DNA of 64,000 nucleotides from Candidatus Thiodictyon syntrophicum. GTDB lineage: Bacteria; Pseudomonadota; Gammaproteobacteria; Chromatiales; Chromatiaceae. Where the stretch lies: the NCBI RefSeq assembly GCF_002813775.1, contig NZ_CP020371.1, forward strand, positions 1-64,000, written 5' to 3'. The notes beneath the pieces are model-generated. The model made no database searches. It saw nothing but the letters and a program-made list of their open reading frames with translations, and was not told the origin of the DNA. This document shows positions 45,876-54,310 of this stretch, in pieces (position 1 is the stretch's first letter; the number at the start of each line of letters is the position of its first letter). The position numbers were made by a program, and so were the translations under genes.

Positions 45876-47514
45876 TGGCCCCACCCACGGCCTGGTCCTG
45901 GCCGCACCGCTGCTCCTGCTGTCGGTCGGCCTGGTGCCGGCCGCCTGGGCCAACGCCTGGCCGGGACTGATGGCGCGCCTCTGCGGCGCCGCCGCCTGGC
46001 TGGCGTTCGTCAGCGCACTGCTTGCAGCAGTGGCCTACCCGTTTGAAGGCACCTATGCCTGGATTTTCTACCGGGTCGAGCTGCCCGGCGGCCTGGGGGC
46101 CTTGACGCTGGGCACCTATGTCAACAGCGTGACGGTGATCATGCTGATGCTGGTGGCCTTCATCGGTGCCATCGTCACCCGCTACGCGTACAACTATCTG
46201 GACGGGGACCCCAACCGGGGCCGCTTCAACAAGTGGCTGGCGCTGACCCTGGCAGCCATCCTGACCCTGATCGTCTCCGGCAATCTGCTGATGTTCGCCC
46301 TGGCCTGGATCGCGACCAGCCTGTGCCTGCACCAGCTTCTGATGTTCTATCCGGAGCGCCCGGCCGCCGTGCTGGCCGCCCACAAGAAGTTCGTCGCCAG
46401 CCGCGTCGGGGACCTGAGTCTGCTGGTCGCGGTCGCCCTCATCGGTCTCACCCTGCACACCCTGCAGTTCGACGAGCTGTTCCGCATCCTCGCGGCCATG
46501 GAGGGGCCGGTGCCGATTGCGCTCGAGATCGCGGCCCTGCTGATCGTGATCGCCGCGGTGCTGAAGTCCGCCCAGTTCCCCTTCCACGGCTGGCTGCTCC
46601 AAGTCATGGAGGCCCCGACGCCGGTGTCTGCCCTGCTGCACGCGGGGATCGTCAACGCCGGTGCCTTCCTGGTGATTCGCATGAGCCCGGTCATGTCCCA
46701 TTCCCAACTCGCCATGGGCGTCCTGGCGGTGATCGGTCTGTTCACCCTGGCGCTGGCCTCCCTGGTCATGCTCACCCAGACCAATATCAAGGTCTCGCTG
46801 GCCTGGTCGACCACGGCGCAGATGGGCTTCATGCTCCTGGAGTGCGGCCTGGGTCTCTACAGCCTGGCCATGCTGCACCTGGTGGCCCACTCGCTCTACA
46901 AGGCCCATGCCTTTCTCGCCTCCGGCAGCGGGGTGGACGCCTTTCGGGCGCCGGTACTCCCCCATGCATCCCCAGGCGTTGGGCCCGTCCAGTTGCTGCC
47001 GGCGCTGGCCGGCGGCGGACTCATCGTGCTGGCGGTGGGCGCCGCCTTCGGCGTCACCGCGGGGCACCAGCCGGCGCACCTGGCGGCCGGTACGGTGGTG
47101 GTCATCGCCGTGACTCAACTGCTGTTGCAGATGGCTGGCGTGATGCGCGGCGAGGACTTCCTGCGCCGCGGTCTGGCGCTGAGTGCGGTGGTCGCGGTGG
47201 CCTATTTCACCCTGCACGCCCTGTTCGATGCGGCCCTGCAGGGGAGCGTCCTGCCGGTTCAGGATGCGGATGGTCCCTTCCAGGTCTGGCTGGCCCAGGC
47301 CTTTGTCGGCGTGTTCCTGGTCCTGCTGGTCTTCCAGCAGGTGCTCAAACAGGCCCCGGCGTTCCTGGGCGACGGGATCTACATGCACCTCTACAACGGC
47401 CTCTACATCGACGTGTACATCACCCGGCTGATCGAGCGCATCTGGCCGGGCCCGCTGCCCGCGCCCGGGACGCCGCCTGCCCCCTTCGCTCCAGTCACCT
47501 CCCCCGGAGCCTGA
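45865..47514 (+). CDS. dabB: DabB, NADH-quinone oxidoreductase-like membrane subunit
   Basis: A 549-residue polytopic protein of the NuoL/MrpA type, with helices throughout. Conserved: YAYNYLDGDPNRGRFNKWLA, KSAQFPFHGWLLQVMEAPTP, VSALLHAGIVNAGAFLVIR, and VSLAWSTTAQMGFMLLECGL. With DabA it forms the DAB inorganic carbon pump, in which DabB is thought to provide cation-driven energy. Family distinction from true NuoL rests on its shorter length and pairing with DUF2309. Two bases separate it from dabA. Confidence 0.93.
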   Translation: MLPDGPTHGLVLAAPLLLLSVGLVPAAWANAWPGLMARLCGAAAWLAFVSALLAAVAYPFEGTYAWIFYRVELPGGLGALTLGTYVNSVTVIMLMLVAFIGAIVTRYAYNYLDGDPNRGRFNKWLALTLAAILTLIVSGNLLMFALAWIATSLCLHQLLMFYPERPAAVLAAHKKFVASRVGDLSLLVAVALIGLTLHTLQFDELFRILAAMEGPVPIALEIAALLIVIAAVLKSAQFPFHGWLLQVMEAPTPVSALLHAGIVNAGAFLVIRMSPVMSHSQLAMGVLAVIGLFTLALASLVMLTQTNIKVSLAWSTTAQMGFMLLECGLGLYSLAMLHLVAHSLYKAHAFLASGSGVDAFRAPVLPHASPGVGPVQLLPALAGGGLIVLAVGAAFGVTAGHQPAHLAAGTVVVIAVTQLLLQMAGVMRGEDFLRRGLALSAVVAVAYFTLHALFDAALQGSVLPVQDADGPFQVWLAQAFVGVFLVLLVFQQVLKQAPAFLGDGIYMHLYNGLYIDVYITRLIERIWPGPLPAPGTPPAPFAPVTSPGA

Positions 47515-47516
47515 TC

Positions 47517-50084
47517 ATGACCCTTAACGACGCCACCATCCCGACGAAATCCGCAGTCCCGGCGGCGAGCGTGCCGGCCAGCGCCGACCAGCCGGCGGCG
47601 CCCACCCCGATCATCGACGCCGCCGAGCTGGATCGGCGTATCGATGCCGCCTGCGAGCGCATTGCCCCCCTGTGGCCGCTGAAGAACTTTGTCGCCGTGA
47701 ACCCCTTCTTCGGGCTGCGGGACCTCGGCTTTCAGGACGCCTCCGACGTCCTGGCGCGGATCACCGGCACCGGTCTCTACATGTCGCGGGGCTATTACCG
47801 CGACCAGTTGGCCAGCGGGCGCATCGGCCGGAATGACCTCAAAGCCGCGCTCGAGCGCTGCGGTAGCCACCTGGATGCCGACACCGTGGAGCACACACTG
47901 GCCGCCCCCGCGCCCGAGCCGCGGCTCGGGATGGCCCCGGTGAGCGAGGTGCTGGAGCGGGTGGAGGGCGGCCTCTGGTCGAGTTTCGTCGCCGAGCGCA
48001 TCAGCCTGCACTGCGCCGCCCATTTCGACCTGGGCCAGGCGCTCGTCGCCATGCCCTGGCGTCAGCTCCCGCTCTACCCATCCTGGCGCAAGGCCGCCGG
48101 CATCGACCACAGCCCGGCGCTGATGGGACTGCGCGACTTTCGCCGCGCCGTGGCCCGTCTGCCGACGGAGCCCCGCGGCGCCATCGCACTGGCCATCGAG
48201 CGGCTCGGCATCCCGGATGCGGCGGTGGAGCGCTACCTGCACGCCTCGCTGATGAGCGTCGGCGGCTGGGCGGCCTGGACCCGGTATCTGCGCTGGCAGG
48301 CCGAGCTGGTCGGCAGCCGCGACGACTCCATCGTCGATCTCCTGGCCATCCGCCTGATGTGGGACATGCTGCTCTTCGAGGAGAAACGCTCGCCCGCGCT
48401 GGCGGCCCGCTGGCAGGAGATGCTCGCGGCGAGCATGCGACCGCCGTCCGCCAAGCGCCAGGCCTCCGCTGAGATCGACCGCATCCTGCTCGTGGCGATG
48501 GAGATCGGCTTGCAGCGCCGCGTGATCGCCGGTTTGGCCCGCGTGCCGGACCGGCCCGCGGCCCGCCCGGCGGTTCAGGCGGCGTTCTGCATCGATGTGC
48601 GCTCCGAGGTCTTCCGCCGCGCGCTCGAGACCGTGGCGCCCGGGGTCCAGACCATCGGCTTCGCCGGCTTCTTCGGCATCTTCATCGAGCATGTTCCCCT
48701 GGGCTCCGCGGTTGCCCGCAGCCATGTGCCGGTGATCTTCAACCCCGCCTACCGCATCTGCGAGCGGGTCAAGGCCGGGGACCGCGAGGGCGTGCAGGCG
48801 CAGCGGCGGCTACGCCTCGGTCTGTTCAAGGCGTGGAAGGGCTTCAAGCTCTCCGCTGCCTCCTGCTTCTCCTTCGTCGAGTCGGCCGGGCTGATGTACG
48901 CCCCCAAGCTGGTCACCGACAGCTTCGGCTGGAGCCGCCCGGTCCCCGACCCGCACAGTCAGGGTCTCGACCCGGAGACCCTGGCGCGCACCGGGCCGAC
49001 CCTGGAGGCCGTCCCGCCGGGACAGTGCGAGACCGGGCACATAAGCGGGCACGCAAGCGGGCACGGGGCCTCGGGGATCCCCGAGGCGGAGCGGCTCGAC
49101 CATGCCGAGCGCATCCTGCGCGCCATGGCGATGACCGCGGGCTTCGCCCCCCTGGTGCTGCTGGCCGGACATGGCAGCACCACGGTGAACAACCCCCACG
49201 CCACCGGCCTCGACTGCGGCGCCTGCGCCGGCCAGACCGGCGAGGCCAGCGCCCGGGTGGTGGCCGCCCTGCTCAACGACCGGGCCGTGCGGCAGGGCTT
49301 GGCGGAGCGGGGCATCGCGATCCCCGAGGACACCTGGTTCCTGGCGGGCCTGCACGACACCACGACCGACATCCTGCGGCTCTTCGACACCGACGAGGTC
49401 CCCGACGCCCTGGCCCCGGACCTGGAACGACTGCGCCAATGGCTGGAGCAGGCCGGCGACCTCACCCGCATGGAGCGCGCCGCACTGCTCGGCATCGGCG
49501 GCCGGCCGGACCGCGCGGTGGAGGCCGAGGTGCGCCGGCGCAGCCGCGACTGGTCCCACGTGCGCCAGGAATGGGCCCTGGCCAACAACGCCGCCTTCAT
49601 CGCCGCGCCGCGCGCGCGTACCATTGGCCTGGACCTGGGCGGGCGCGCCTTTCTGCACGAGTACGTCTGGCAGCAGGACGAGGGCTTCAAGATCCTGGAG
49701 CTGATCATGACCGCCCCGATGGTGGTGGCCAACTGGATCAACATGCAGTACTACGGCTCGGTGGTGGACAACCGCCGCTTCGGCAGCGGTAACAAGCTGC
49801 TGCACAACGTGGTGGGCGGCGCCATCGGGGTGCTGGAAGGCAACAGCGGCGAGCTGCGCGTCGGGCTGCCCCTGCAATCCCTGCACGACGGCCGGCGCTG
49901 GGTACACGAGCCGCTGCGCCTCAGCGTCTTCATCGAGGCCCCGGAGCCGGCCATCGACGCGATCATCGAACGCCATGCGCTGGTGCGCCAACTGGTGGAC
50001 AACGGCTGGCTGCACCTGTTGCGCATCGATGAGGACGCTGGGGTCCATTGGCGCCTGCGCGGCGGAGGGTGGGAGCGGCCCTGA
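47517..50084 (+). CDS. dabA: DabA (DUF2309) inorganic carbon uptake subunit
   Basis: An 855-residue cytoplasmic-side protein related to beta-carbonic anhydrases. Expected zinc-site residues are visible: Cys358 and Asp360 (FCIDVRSE), His552 (LAGHGSTTVNNP) and Cys567 (GLDCGACAGQTG). The spacing agrees with the characterised Halothiobacillus protein. Start at 47517 (MTLNDATIPTKSA); the frame is open far upstream within dabB but that is antisense-free overlap, not coding. The last three codons and the stop (..ERP) are supplied by an inserted MITE; without it the frame would read about eight residues further. Confidence 0.94.
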   Translation: MTLNDATIPTKSAVPAASVPASADQPAAPTPIIDAAELDRRIDAACERIAPLWPLKNFVAVNPFFGLRDLGFQDASDVLARITGTGLYMSRGYYRDQLASGRIGRNDLKAALERCGSHLDADTVEHTLAAPAPEPRLGMAPVSEVLERVEGGLWSSFVAERISLHCAAHFDLGQALVAMPWRQLPLYPSWRKAAGIDHSPALMGLRDFRRAVARLPTEPRGAIALAIERLGIPDAAVERYLHASLMSVGGWAAWTRYLRWQAELVGSRDDSIVDLLAIRLMWDMLLFEEKRSPALAARWQEMLAASMRPPSAKRQASAEIDRILLVAMEIGLQRRVIAGLARVPDRPAARPAVQAAFCIDVRSEVFRRALETVAPGVQTIGFAGFFGIFIEHVPLGSAVARSHVPVIFNPAYRICERVKAGDREGVQAQRRLRLGLFKAWKGFKLSAASCFSFVESAGLMYAPKLVTDSFGWSRPVPDPHSQGLDPETLARTGPTLEAVPPGQCETGHISGHASGHGASGIPEAERLDHAERILRAMAMTAGFAPLVLLAGHGSTTVNNPHATGLDCGACAGQTGEASARVVAALLNDRAVRQGLAERGIAIPEDTWFLAGLHDTTTDILRLFDTDEVPDALAPDLERLRQWLEQAGDLTRMERAALLGIGGRPDRAVEAEVRRRSRDWSHVRQEWALANNAAFIAAPRARTIGLDLGGRAFLHEYVWQQDEGFKILELIMTAPMVVANWINMQYYGSVVDNRRFGSGNKLLHNVVGGAIGVLEGNSGELRVGLPLQSLHDGRRWVHEPLRLSVFIEAPEPAIDAIIERHALVRQLVDNGWLHLLRIDEDAGVHWRLRGGGWERP

Positions 50085-50210
50085 TCATAATTCCGGCCAC
50101 GGGTTCGTAGGTCGGCCTTCAGGCCGAACGCGGCGCCCCCGTCGGCCTGAAGGCCGACCTACAGCGGGGCGCCAACCGCCGCCCGGGCGGCCGGAACGAT
50201 GATCGAGGCC
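50077..50210. mobile_element. Palindromic MITE family A, copy 2, at the dabA 3' end
   Basis: A 134-bp element with family A ends (GGCCCTGATCATAATTCC at 50077 and its near-complement ending GATGATCGAGGCC at 50210). The internal stem is different from the other copies: GTAGGTCGGCCTTCAGGCCG and its complement. A perfect 9-bp duplication GGTGGGAGC flanks it (50068-50076 and 50211-50219). Its TGA terminates dabA. Confidence 0.88.
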
Positions 50211-50274
50211 GGTGGGAGCGCTGCGCCACGGCGCCGGGGGCCACCCTATGACGGCATTCTATGCCCTCCGCAGG

Positions 50275-50841
50275 CTATTCGCTTCTGTCCCGCATCGTCG
50301 CCGCACGGCCGCCAAGCTCGATCAGGCTCGCCCGGACCTTGGTCCAATAGCTCGCCAACACTTCCTCCATACGCGTCTGTGCAACCTGCTCCACGCACCA
50401 GAGTTGAACGCAGTACCGAAACAGTCGCTCACAAGATGCCGACACGGCCGATGATATTACCAATTCCTCGATCGGATTAACCATGTCTTGATCTAGACCG
50501 CCATACGTAATCCCTGGTACGAACGGGACATACGCGTCGTCATAATACTGTACTTTTGAAAAGCTTTCTAAGTCCAGTTCAGGCAACTTTTTGTCGTTGC
50601 TCCTCTGAATGACTCGCAACATCCGCGGTGGTGTGATAGCTCGATTGCTGACACTGAGGATCGGGTTTCCATCTTCGGCATCTGCGGGCCACTCCGGACG
50701 CCAGTCAGTGGCTATCGCTTCCGGCAAGGCATCACGTAAAAGCTCTGCCCAATACATCTCCAACATCAAGAACTGCAGATCATTTTCGCGATATAAGACG
50801 AATGGAAAATCCGGGTGGCTTTTGATGCGATCCAATTTCAT
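50275..50841 (-). CDS. Unrecognised 188-residue cytoplasmic protein
   Basis: A soluble-looking protein, MKLDRIKSHPDFPFVLYREN and onwards, with a good share of aromatic and acidic residues and no signal peptide or obvious motif. Codon use is more AT-rich than its plasmid neighbours, like the next two genes, so the three may have arrived together. It could be an immunity-type protein, which is a guess from location only. Confidence 0.55.
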   Translation of the reverse strand: MKLDRIKSHPDFPFVLYRENDLQFLMLEMYWAELLRDALPEAIATDWRPEWPADAEDGNPILSVSNRAITPPRMLRVIQRSNDKKLPELDLESFSKVQYYDDAYVPFVPGITYGGLDQDMVNPIEELVISSAVSASCERLFRYCVQLWCVEQVAQTRMEEVLASYWTKVRASLIELGGRAATMRDRSE

Positions 50842-51185
50842 TGAAATGCTCTAGGAAATAAAATTGGGTGAAGTTCCGAACGAATCCACATCGAAACGAT
50901 TGTTGTCCCTACTGAAACCGTAAAAAGACCGGCTGCCCAAGAAGCCGCGGGGTGGGCGTTTCGATATGAAGCTTACACAGATCGAATAGAATGGCTGTCG
51001 GGATGCGATACGGACCACGCACCAGTCGTATATCTGATCTTGTCGTCAACATCGTCTTAAAATTATCTTGTAGTAACGGGAATTCGGCGGTCTGCGTGAT
51101 GCCTAACGTCGGTGGTGTTCTTGATATTCGGTTTTGAGTCCCTGCTACCGAGCGCAATCCACTCCCAGCGAGCCGGCGCCCGAGG
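50842..51185. other. AT-richer intergenic stretch
   Basis: About 345 bp with no intact gene. A minus-strand open frame (ILFDLCKLHIETPTPRLLG) is present without recognised features. Composition matches the flanking acquired genes. Confidence 0.35.
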
Positions 51186-51815
51186 TCACCGCGGCGGAAG
51201 CGTTTGTGACGAAGAAGCCGGCCGGCCAGCGCCGGGGGCAGGCTCCGAAAGGGGCGGTCTGACCGTTTGAGGTTCCGTTTGGCCATCACATTCAAACTTG
51301 CCTGCTGTCAAATTGAAATGTGTTTTCACAATCATCTTTCTTTTGTTTGAGTCAAGCCCCAGACAGAAAATGCTGTGGTAAGTACGAATACTTCCGGAAC
51401 TCGACGAATTTTCCGTTGAGTAGATAGTTAATAATACTTGGTAGGGGATATTCGCTTCCAAAGGAACGGCGGTAGGCTGGCTCTTGGCCAAAATTGCAGT
51501 CCCATATTCTATGCACTGCTCTGGGTTGCCCGCTTTGCCAAAGTGTTGTCTATTGTCTTGATCGACTCTTAGTTTCCACGATGCAGTGCTGGGATGAGCC
51601 GCAAGACCTTTATTGAAAGACACGCTTATTTCGTATAAGAAGAAATGGTTGCCTCTTGTTGCGTCGTCAACGGGGAAAGAAAAGCAGGGTTGATCATGCT
51701 TCAAAGTGACTACTGCTTCTCCGTCGGAAAGAGAATCGCTAGCAATAGCCTCTCTTACGAAGACCACCGTCAGTATTAATAAAAAACACCACCTACTTAG
51801 GCAGAAATTTCGCAT
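51186..51815 (-). CDS. Probable periplasmic T6SS immunity protein
   Basis: A 209-residue exported protein: signal peptide (CFLLILTVVFVREAIAS) then a beta-rich domain with PCFSFPVDDATRGNHFFLYE and CLGLDSNKRK. The pattern (CFS.P.d..trg with ISVS following) resembles the putative type VI periplasmic immunity family that protects against the VgrG2b-type metallopeptidase. Its start overlaps the effector's end by 23 bases, the expected effector-immunity order. The C-terminal Pro/Ser-rich tail is unusual. Family assignment is moderate. Confidence 0.5.
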   Translation of the reverse strand: MRNFCLSRWCFLLILTVVFVREAIASDSLSDGEAVVTLKHDQPCFSFPVDDATRGNHFFLYEISVSFNKGLAAHPSTASWKLRVDQDNRQHFGKAGNPEQCIEYGTAILAKSQPTAVPLEANIPYQVLLTIYSTENSSSSGSIRTYHSIFCLGLDSNKRKMIVKTHFNLTAGKFECDGQTEPQTVRPPLSEPAPGAGRPASSSQTLPPR

Positions 51816-52377
51816 TTCCTGGATCTCCTAAGAACTCGGTTAATACGCTTTCGAGAAACTCTCTATGTCCTAAAGGATCAAAGCCTAAAAACCTTGCGCC
51901 ATAATAATTTTTTATTATGTCGCCCTGTTGTTCAAAGTTAAAATCCTCCAGTTTCTTGCCTGCATCTGTTTTAACGTCGTATTTGTATACGTTGCTTGCT
52001 CTGTAATTCGTTGTAATTCCGGCCATCTTCACTCCATAACCTAATTGATATTGCCATACATGAACCATTTCATGCATAAACCATAATTTATAGACAGTAT
52101 CTTCCATAGAAAAATCAGATTTGAAATGCTTAGGGTTGAAGTAGATTTCCCCATTTGGGGTCATTGCTGTATCATCATCTTGGATGCCAAACCACAGATA
52201 TTCTTTATTGTGTACCCTGACTCTTGTGTAATCAATCGAACTTTGAAATATGGGGCGAGCCATTTGTATTTCACCGACAGTTAACGGCCTTGACTTGCCG
52301 CTCCTATCATGATGAGTTCCAATAGGTCCTACGCTCTTAAAATTTTGCCCTGTTGCTGGCACCCTACCTGATGGCAT
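51793..52377 (-). CDS. Zincin metallopeptidase, VgrG2b C-terminal-like effector
   Basis: A 194-residue protein with HEMVHVWQYQ (HExxH, His102/Glu103/His106), preceded by RPLTVGEIQMARPIF, DYTRVRVHNKEYLWFG and AMTPNGEIYF. This matches the metallopeptidase domain found at the C-terminus of VgrG2b and Rhs-type effectors, which attack targets in the periplasm. Here it is freestanding: no VgrG, PAAR or Rhs part precedes it, so the gene may have been cut off from its carrier or be delivered as cargo. ATG at 52377; region is AT-rich. Confidence 0.65.
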   Translation of the reverse strand: MPSGRVPATGQNFKSVGPIGTHHDRSGKSRPLTVGEIQMARPIFQSSIDYTRVRVHNKEYLWFGIQDDDTAMTPNGEIYFNPKHFKSDFSMEDTVYKLWFMHEMVHVWQYQLGYGVKMAGITTNYRASNVYKYDVKTDAGKKLEDFNFEQQGDIIKNYYGARFLGFDPLGHREFLESVLTEFLGDPGNAKFLPK

Positions 52378-52450
52378 TTGCTCGCACCCTTGTGTATTAG
52401 CTTAACAGTTTTATCAGACGGAATATGTATCGCCCGTCTGCAACAAAATT

Positions 52451-52681
52451 CTATTGTGCCCCACTTTCTTTTTGCCTACCGTTCTTCTTCTTCGACTGCG
52501 CCCGTTCGGCAAGAAGAGCATCCCCGGCGCGCTTCCACTCACTGCGGCGCGGATCGTCGGCCGGAACCTTCGACATGCCCAGCAGCGCTCCAAGAAATTC
52601 GCCGTCGTCCATGTTCTGGAGCCCGGCCAGGTCCGAGAGGCCACCGCGTTGGATCAGCCGATGAGGCGCTTTTCTAGCCAC
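52451..52681 (-). CDS. TraD-like small conjugal transfer protein
   Basis: About 76 codons from a GTG: HRLIQRGGLSDLAGLQNMDD followed by GEFLGALLGM and WKRAGDALLAERAQSKKK. This is the short TraD found divergent to MobA/MobL relaxases of mobilizable plasmids. An MobA/MobL fragment is indeed divergent from it. N-terminus uncertain. Confidence 0.55.
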   Translation of the reverse strand: MARKAPHRLIQRGGLSDLAGLQNMDDGEFLGALLGMSKVPADDPRRSEWKRAGDALLAERAQSKKKNGRQKESGAQ

Positions 52682-52718
52682 CCTTCTTTCTTGGCCTCGG
52701 TCGTCGTCATCGAAGGTC

Positions 52719-53011
52719 GGTCAAGTCGGCAAGGGCGCAGCCCACGCCGAGTACATTGCCCGTGAAGGCAAGGACGCCGCCCGCCTGGAGCGCGGCGAGA
52801 AGCTGAAGGCGACCGATGCCGGCAACATGCCAGCCTGGGCCGCCGCGGAACCCGCCCTGTTCCGGCAGGCCGCCGACCGCCACGAGCGCGCCAACGGCAC
52901 CGCCTACCGCGAGTTCGAGCTTGCCCTACCCCGCGAGCTGACCCCCGACGACCGGGTTGCCCTGGTGCGCGACCGGGTCCGGCAGGAGATCGGCGACCGC
53001 CACGCCTACCA
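52719..53011 (+). pseudogene. MobA/MobL relaxase N-terminal fragment
   Basis: The open frame KGAAHAEYIAREGKDAARLE, AAEPALFRQAADRHERANGT and FELALPRELTPDDRVALVRD is the beginning of a MobA/MobL relaxase, just after the catalytic Tyr region. It is cut at 53011 by an inverted-repeat end (GGGGTCACCTCACGAAACGG). The catalytic His motif downstream (HPHxH) is lost, so it cannot nick. Confidence 0.75.
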
Positions 53012-53060
53012 GGGGTCACCTCACGAAACGGAAAAGATCTTACGCTAAGGCTCTAAGTGG
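53012..53060 (+). repeat. IS end (family C), solitary
   Basis: A 49-bp sequence starting GGGGTCACCTCACGAAACGG and ending CTAAGGCTCTAAGTGG. It is nearly identical to 54311-54356 and interrupts the relaxase. No matching right end is found near here, so it is a solitary end left after deletion. Confidence 0.75.
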
Positions 53061-53061
53061 C

Positions 53062-53262
53062 TCAATCTGCGTGGTTCCGCAAATCGATGAAGCGGTCGGC
53101 CTCGTCCTGCGTGATGACGAAACTCGTCTCCACGGGCAGGTCCCAGGCCAGTTCAAGAAAGTGCCCTTCGTGCAACCGCCCATGACGGCCGAAGCCGGCG
53201 AGTGCCCGGAAGGCGGAGCCGCCATGCAGACCGATCTTCTTCGCCTCCTCCGCGTGACAGCG
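53062..53262 (-). pseudogene. DUF190 protein C-terminal fragment
   Basis: Frame KKIGLHGGSAFRALAGFGRH then FLELAWDLPVETSFVITQDE, ending ADRFIDLRNHAD. This matches the end of DUF190 proteins (PII-like fold). No start is present; the upstream part was removed. The plus-strand frames through here are chance. Confidence 0.55.
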
Positions 53263-53268
53263 ATCAGC

Positions 53269-53291
53269 ATGTTATGTATTGTTCGTAACAT
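53269..53291. promoter_or_regulatory. Inverted repeat before the Phd-type antitoxin
   Basis: ATGTTA and TAACAT arms separated by 11 bases lie 24 bp ahead of the antitoxin ATG, in an AT-rich context. This is the usual position of a TA autoregulation operator. Confidence 0.5.
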
Positions 53292-53314
53292 ACAGAGTCA
53301 GAGGTATCGGGTTG

Positions 53315-53702
53315 ATGATTACCGTCAGTTCAGTAGAGTTTCAGCGCAACTTCGGACGCTACCAGGATGTCGCCCTGACCGAGCCGGTAGCCGTCACGCG
53401 CAACGGCCGTGATCGGCTCGTGCTCCTGTCCGTGGACGAGTAGGCCTTGATCATCGTTCCGGCCGCGGTCCGGACGGAGTCCAAGGCTTCAGCCTTGGAT
53501 GGGTAAGCCCAAGGCTGAAGCCTTGGACTCCAAAAGAACACCGCTGGCCGGAACGATGATCAAGGCCGACGAGTACCACCGCTTGAAGCAGCGCGACCGG
53601 CAGGTGTTGCGGCTGGAAGACTTCACCGAGGATGACCTGAAGGCCATCTTGGCGGTTGAGCCGTCGGCCGCCGCCGCCTTTGACCATGAAGTGAACGGGT
53701 AA
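53315..53702 (+). pseudogene. Phd/YefM-type antitoxin split by a MITE
   Basis: MITVSSVEFQRNFGRYQDVA begins a Phd-fold antitoxin. After LLSVDE the frame ends at a TAG formed by the insertion of the 125-bp MITE at 53443. The original gene continues beyond it in phase: SVDE-YHRLKQRDRQVLRLEDF, then TEDDLKAILAVEPS and FDHEV, stop 53702. Joining the two sides across the 8-bp duplication restores an intact frame of about 85 residues. The DNA-binding half remains; the toxin-binding tail is lost. The partner toxin next door is itself broken. Confidence 0.85.
53443..53567. mobile_element. Palindromic MITE family A, copy 3, inside the antitoxin
   Basis: A 125-bp element with perfect 22-bp terminal inverted repeats (GGCCTTGATCATCGTTCC.. 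at 53443, complement ending 53567) and an internal stem AGTCCAAGGCTTCAGCCTTG/complement. It is flanked by a perfect 8-bp target duplication GACGAGTA (53435-53442 and 53568-53575). No coding capacity. Confidence 0.95.
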
Positions 53703-53707
53703 CGCGG

Positions 53708-53938
53708 TGTCGTTGCCACAACCCGTTCCGGGCCTGGTGATCCGCTACGCCTATTTGTGGGCGGATGAGCACCAATCGCTTTGCTTGGCCGGGTCCGGAC
53801 GTGCGCTGTGCCCAAGCCGGCGAATTGGTGAGCGTGGCCTATGGTGAGTTGCCAGGGGCTCTTTTGAAAGAGATCAAGACGAAGTTGGTGCAAGCACTGA
53901 CGGCCCGCCTGGTGCGGGTCGTCCCGCGCACCGAATAA
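53708..53938 (+). pseudogene. PemK/MazF-like toxin with central deletion
   Basis: GTG start six bases after the antitoxin stop. The opening SLPQPVPGLVIRYAYLWADEH is the N-terminus of a PemK-type growth inhibitor. The reading then changes frame and resumes as NRFAWPGPDVR, SVAYGELPGALLKEIKTKL and LVRVVPRTE, its C-terminus. About 70-80 central residues including RNA-binding loops are missing. It confirms that the split antitoxin belonged to this toxin. Confidence 0.7.
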
Positions 53939-53953
53939 GGGGGCGATCCTCCC

Positions 53954-54310
53954 ATGCCTGCGCTGGTCCCCCACCTGCCTTCGCCGACCCTGCCCGCCGT
54001 GGTGGAGGCTACCGGGGACCGGGCGCGACTGCGCTTCCTGGAGTTCTTCGCCTCAGCCATCCGCAACCCCCACACCCGCCGGGCCTACGTCCGCGCCGCG
54101 GTAGCGCTCCTGGACTGGTGCGCAGCCGCCGGGGTCCCGTCCCTGATCGCGGTGCAGCCGTTGCACGTCGCCACCTGGATCGAGGGACAGACCCGGACCC
54201 ACGCCGCCCCGACGGTGAAGCAGCGCCTGGCGGCGATCCGCCACCTGTGGGTCCGGTTGCGCGAGAAGGGCGGCAAGCGCCATGAAATGCCCTGCCACCA
54301 CAACCTTGAA
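53954..54310 (+). pseudogene. Tyrosine recombinase, copy 1, deleted and truncated
   Basis: Starts MPALVPHLPSPTLPAVVEAT with the SAM-like domain (NPHTRRAYVRAAVALLDWCA). After AAIRHLW it jumps to VRLREKGGKRHEMPCHHNLE, which belongs about 70 residues later in the catalytic domain, and it is cut at 54311 by an IS end. None of the C-terminal catalytic residues remains. A second copy lies at 60105. Confidence 0.8.

Noticed and set aside
46233-47516. Upstream extension of dabA through dabB
   Set aside because: This part is dabB read in another frame; DabA homology starts at 47517.
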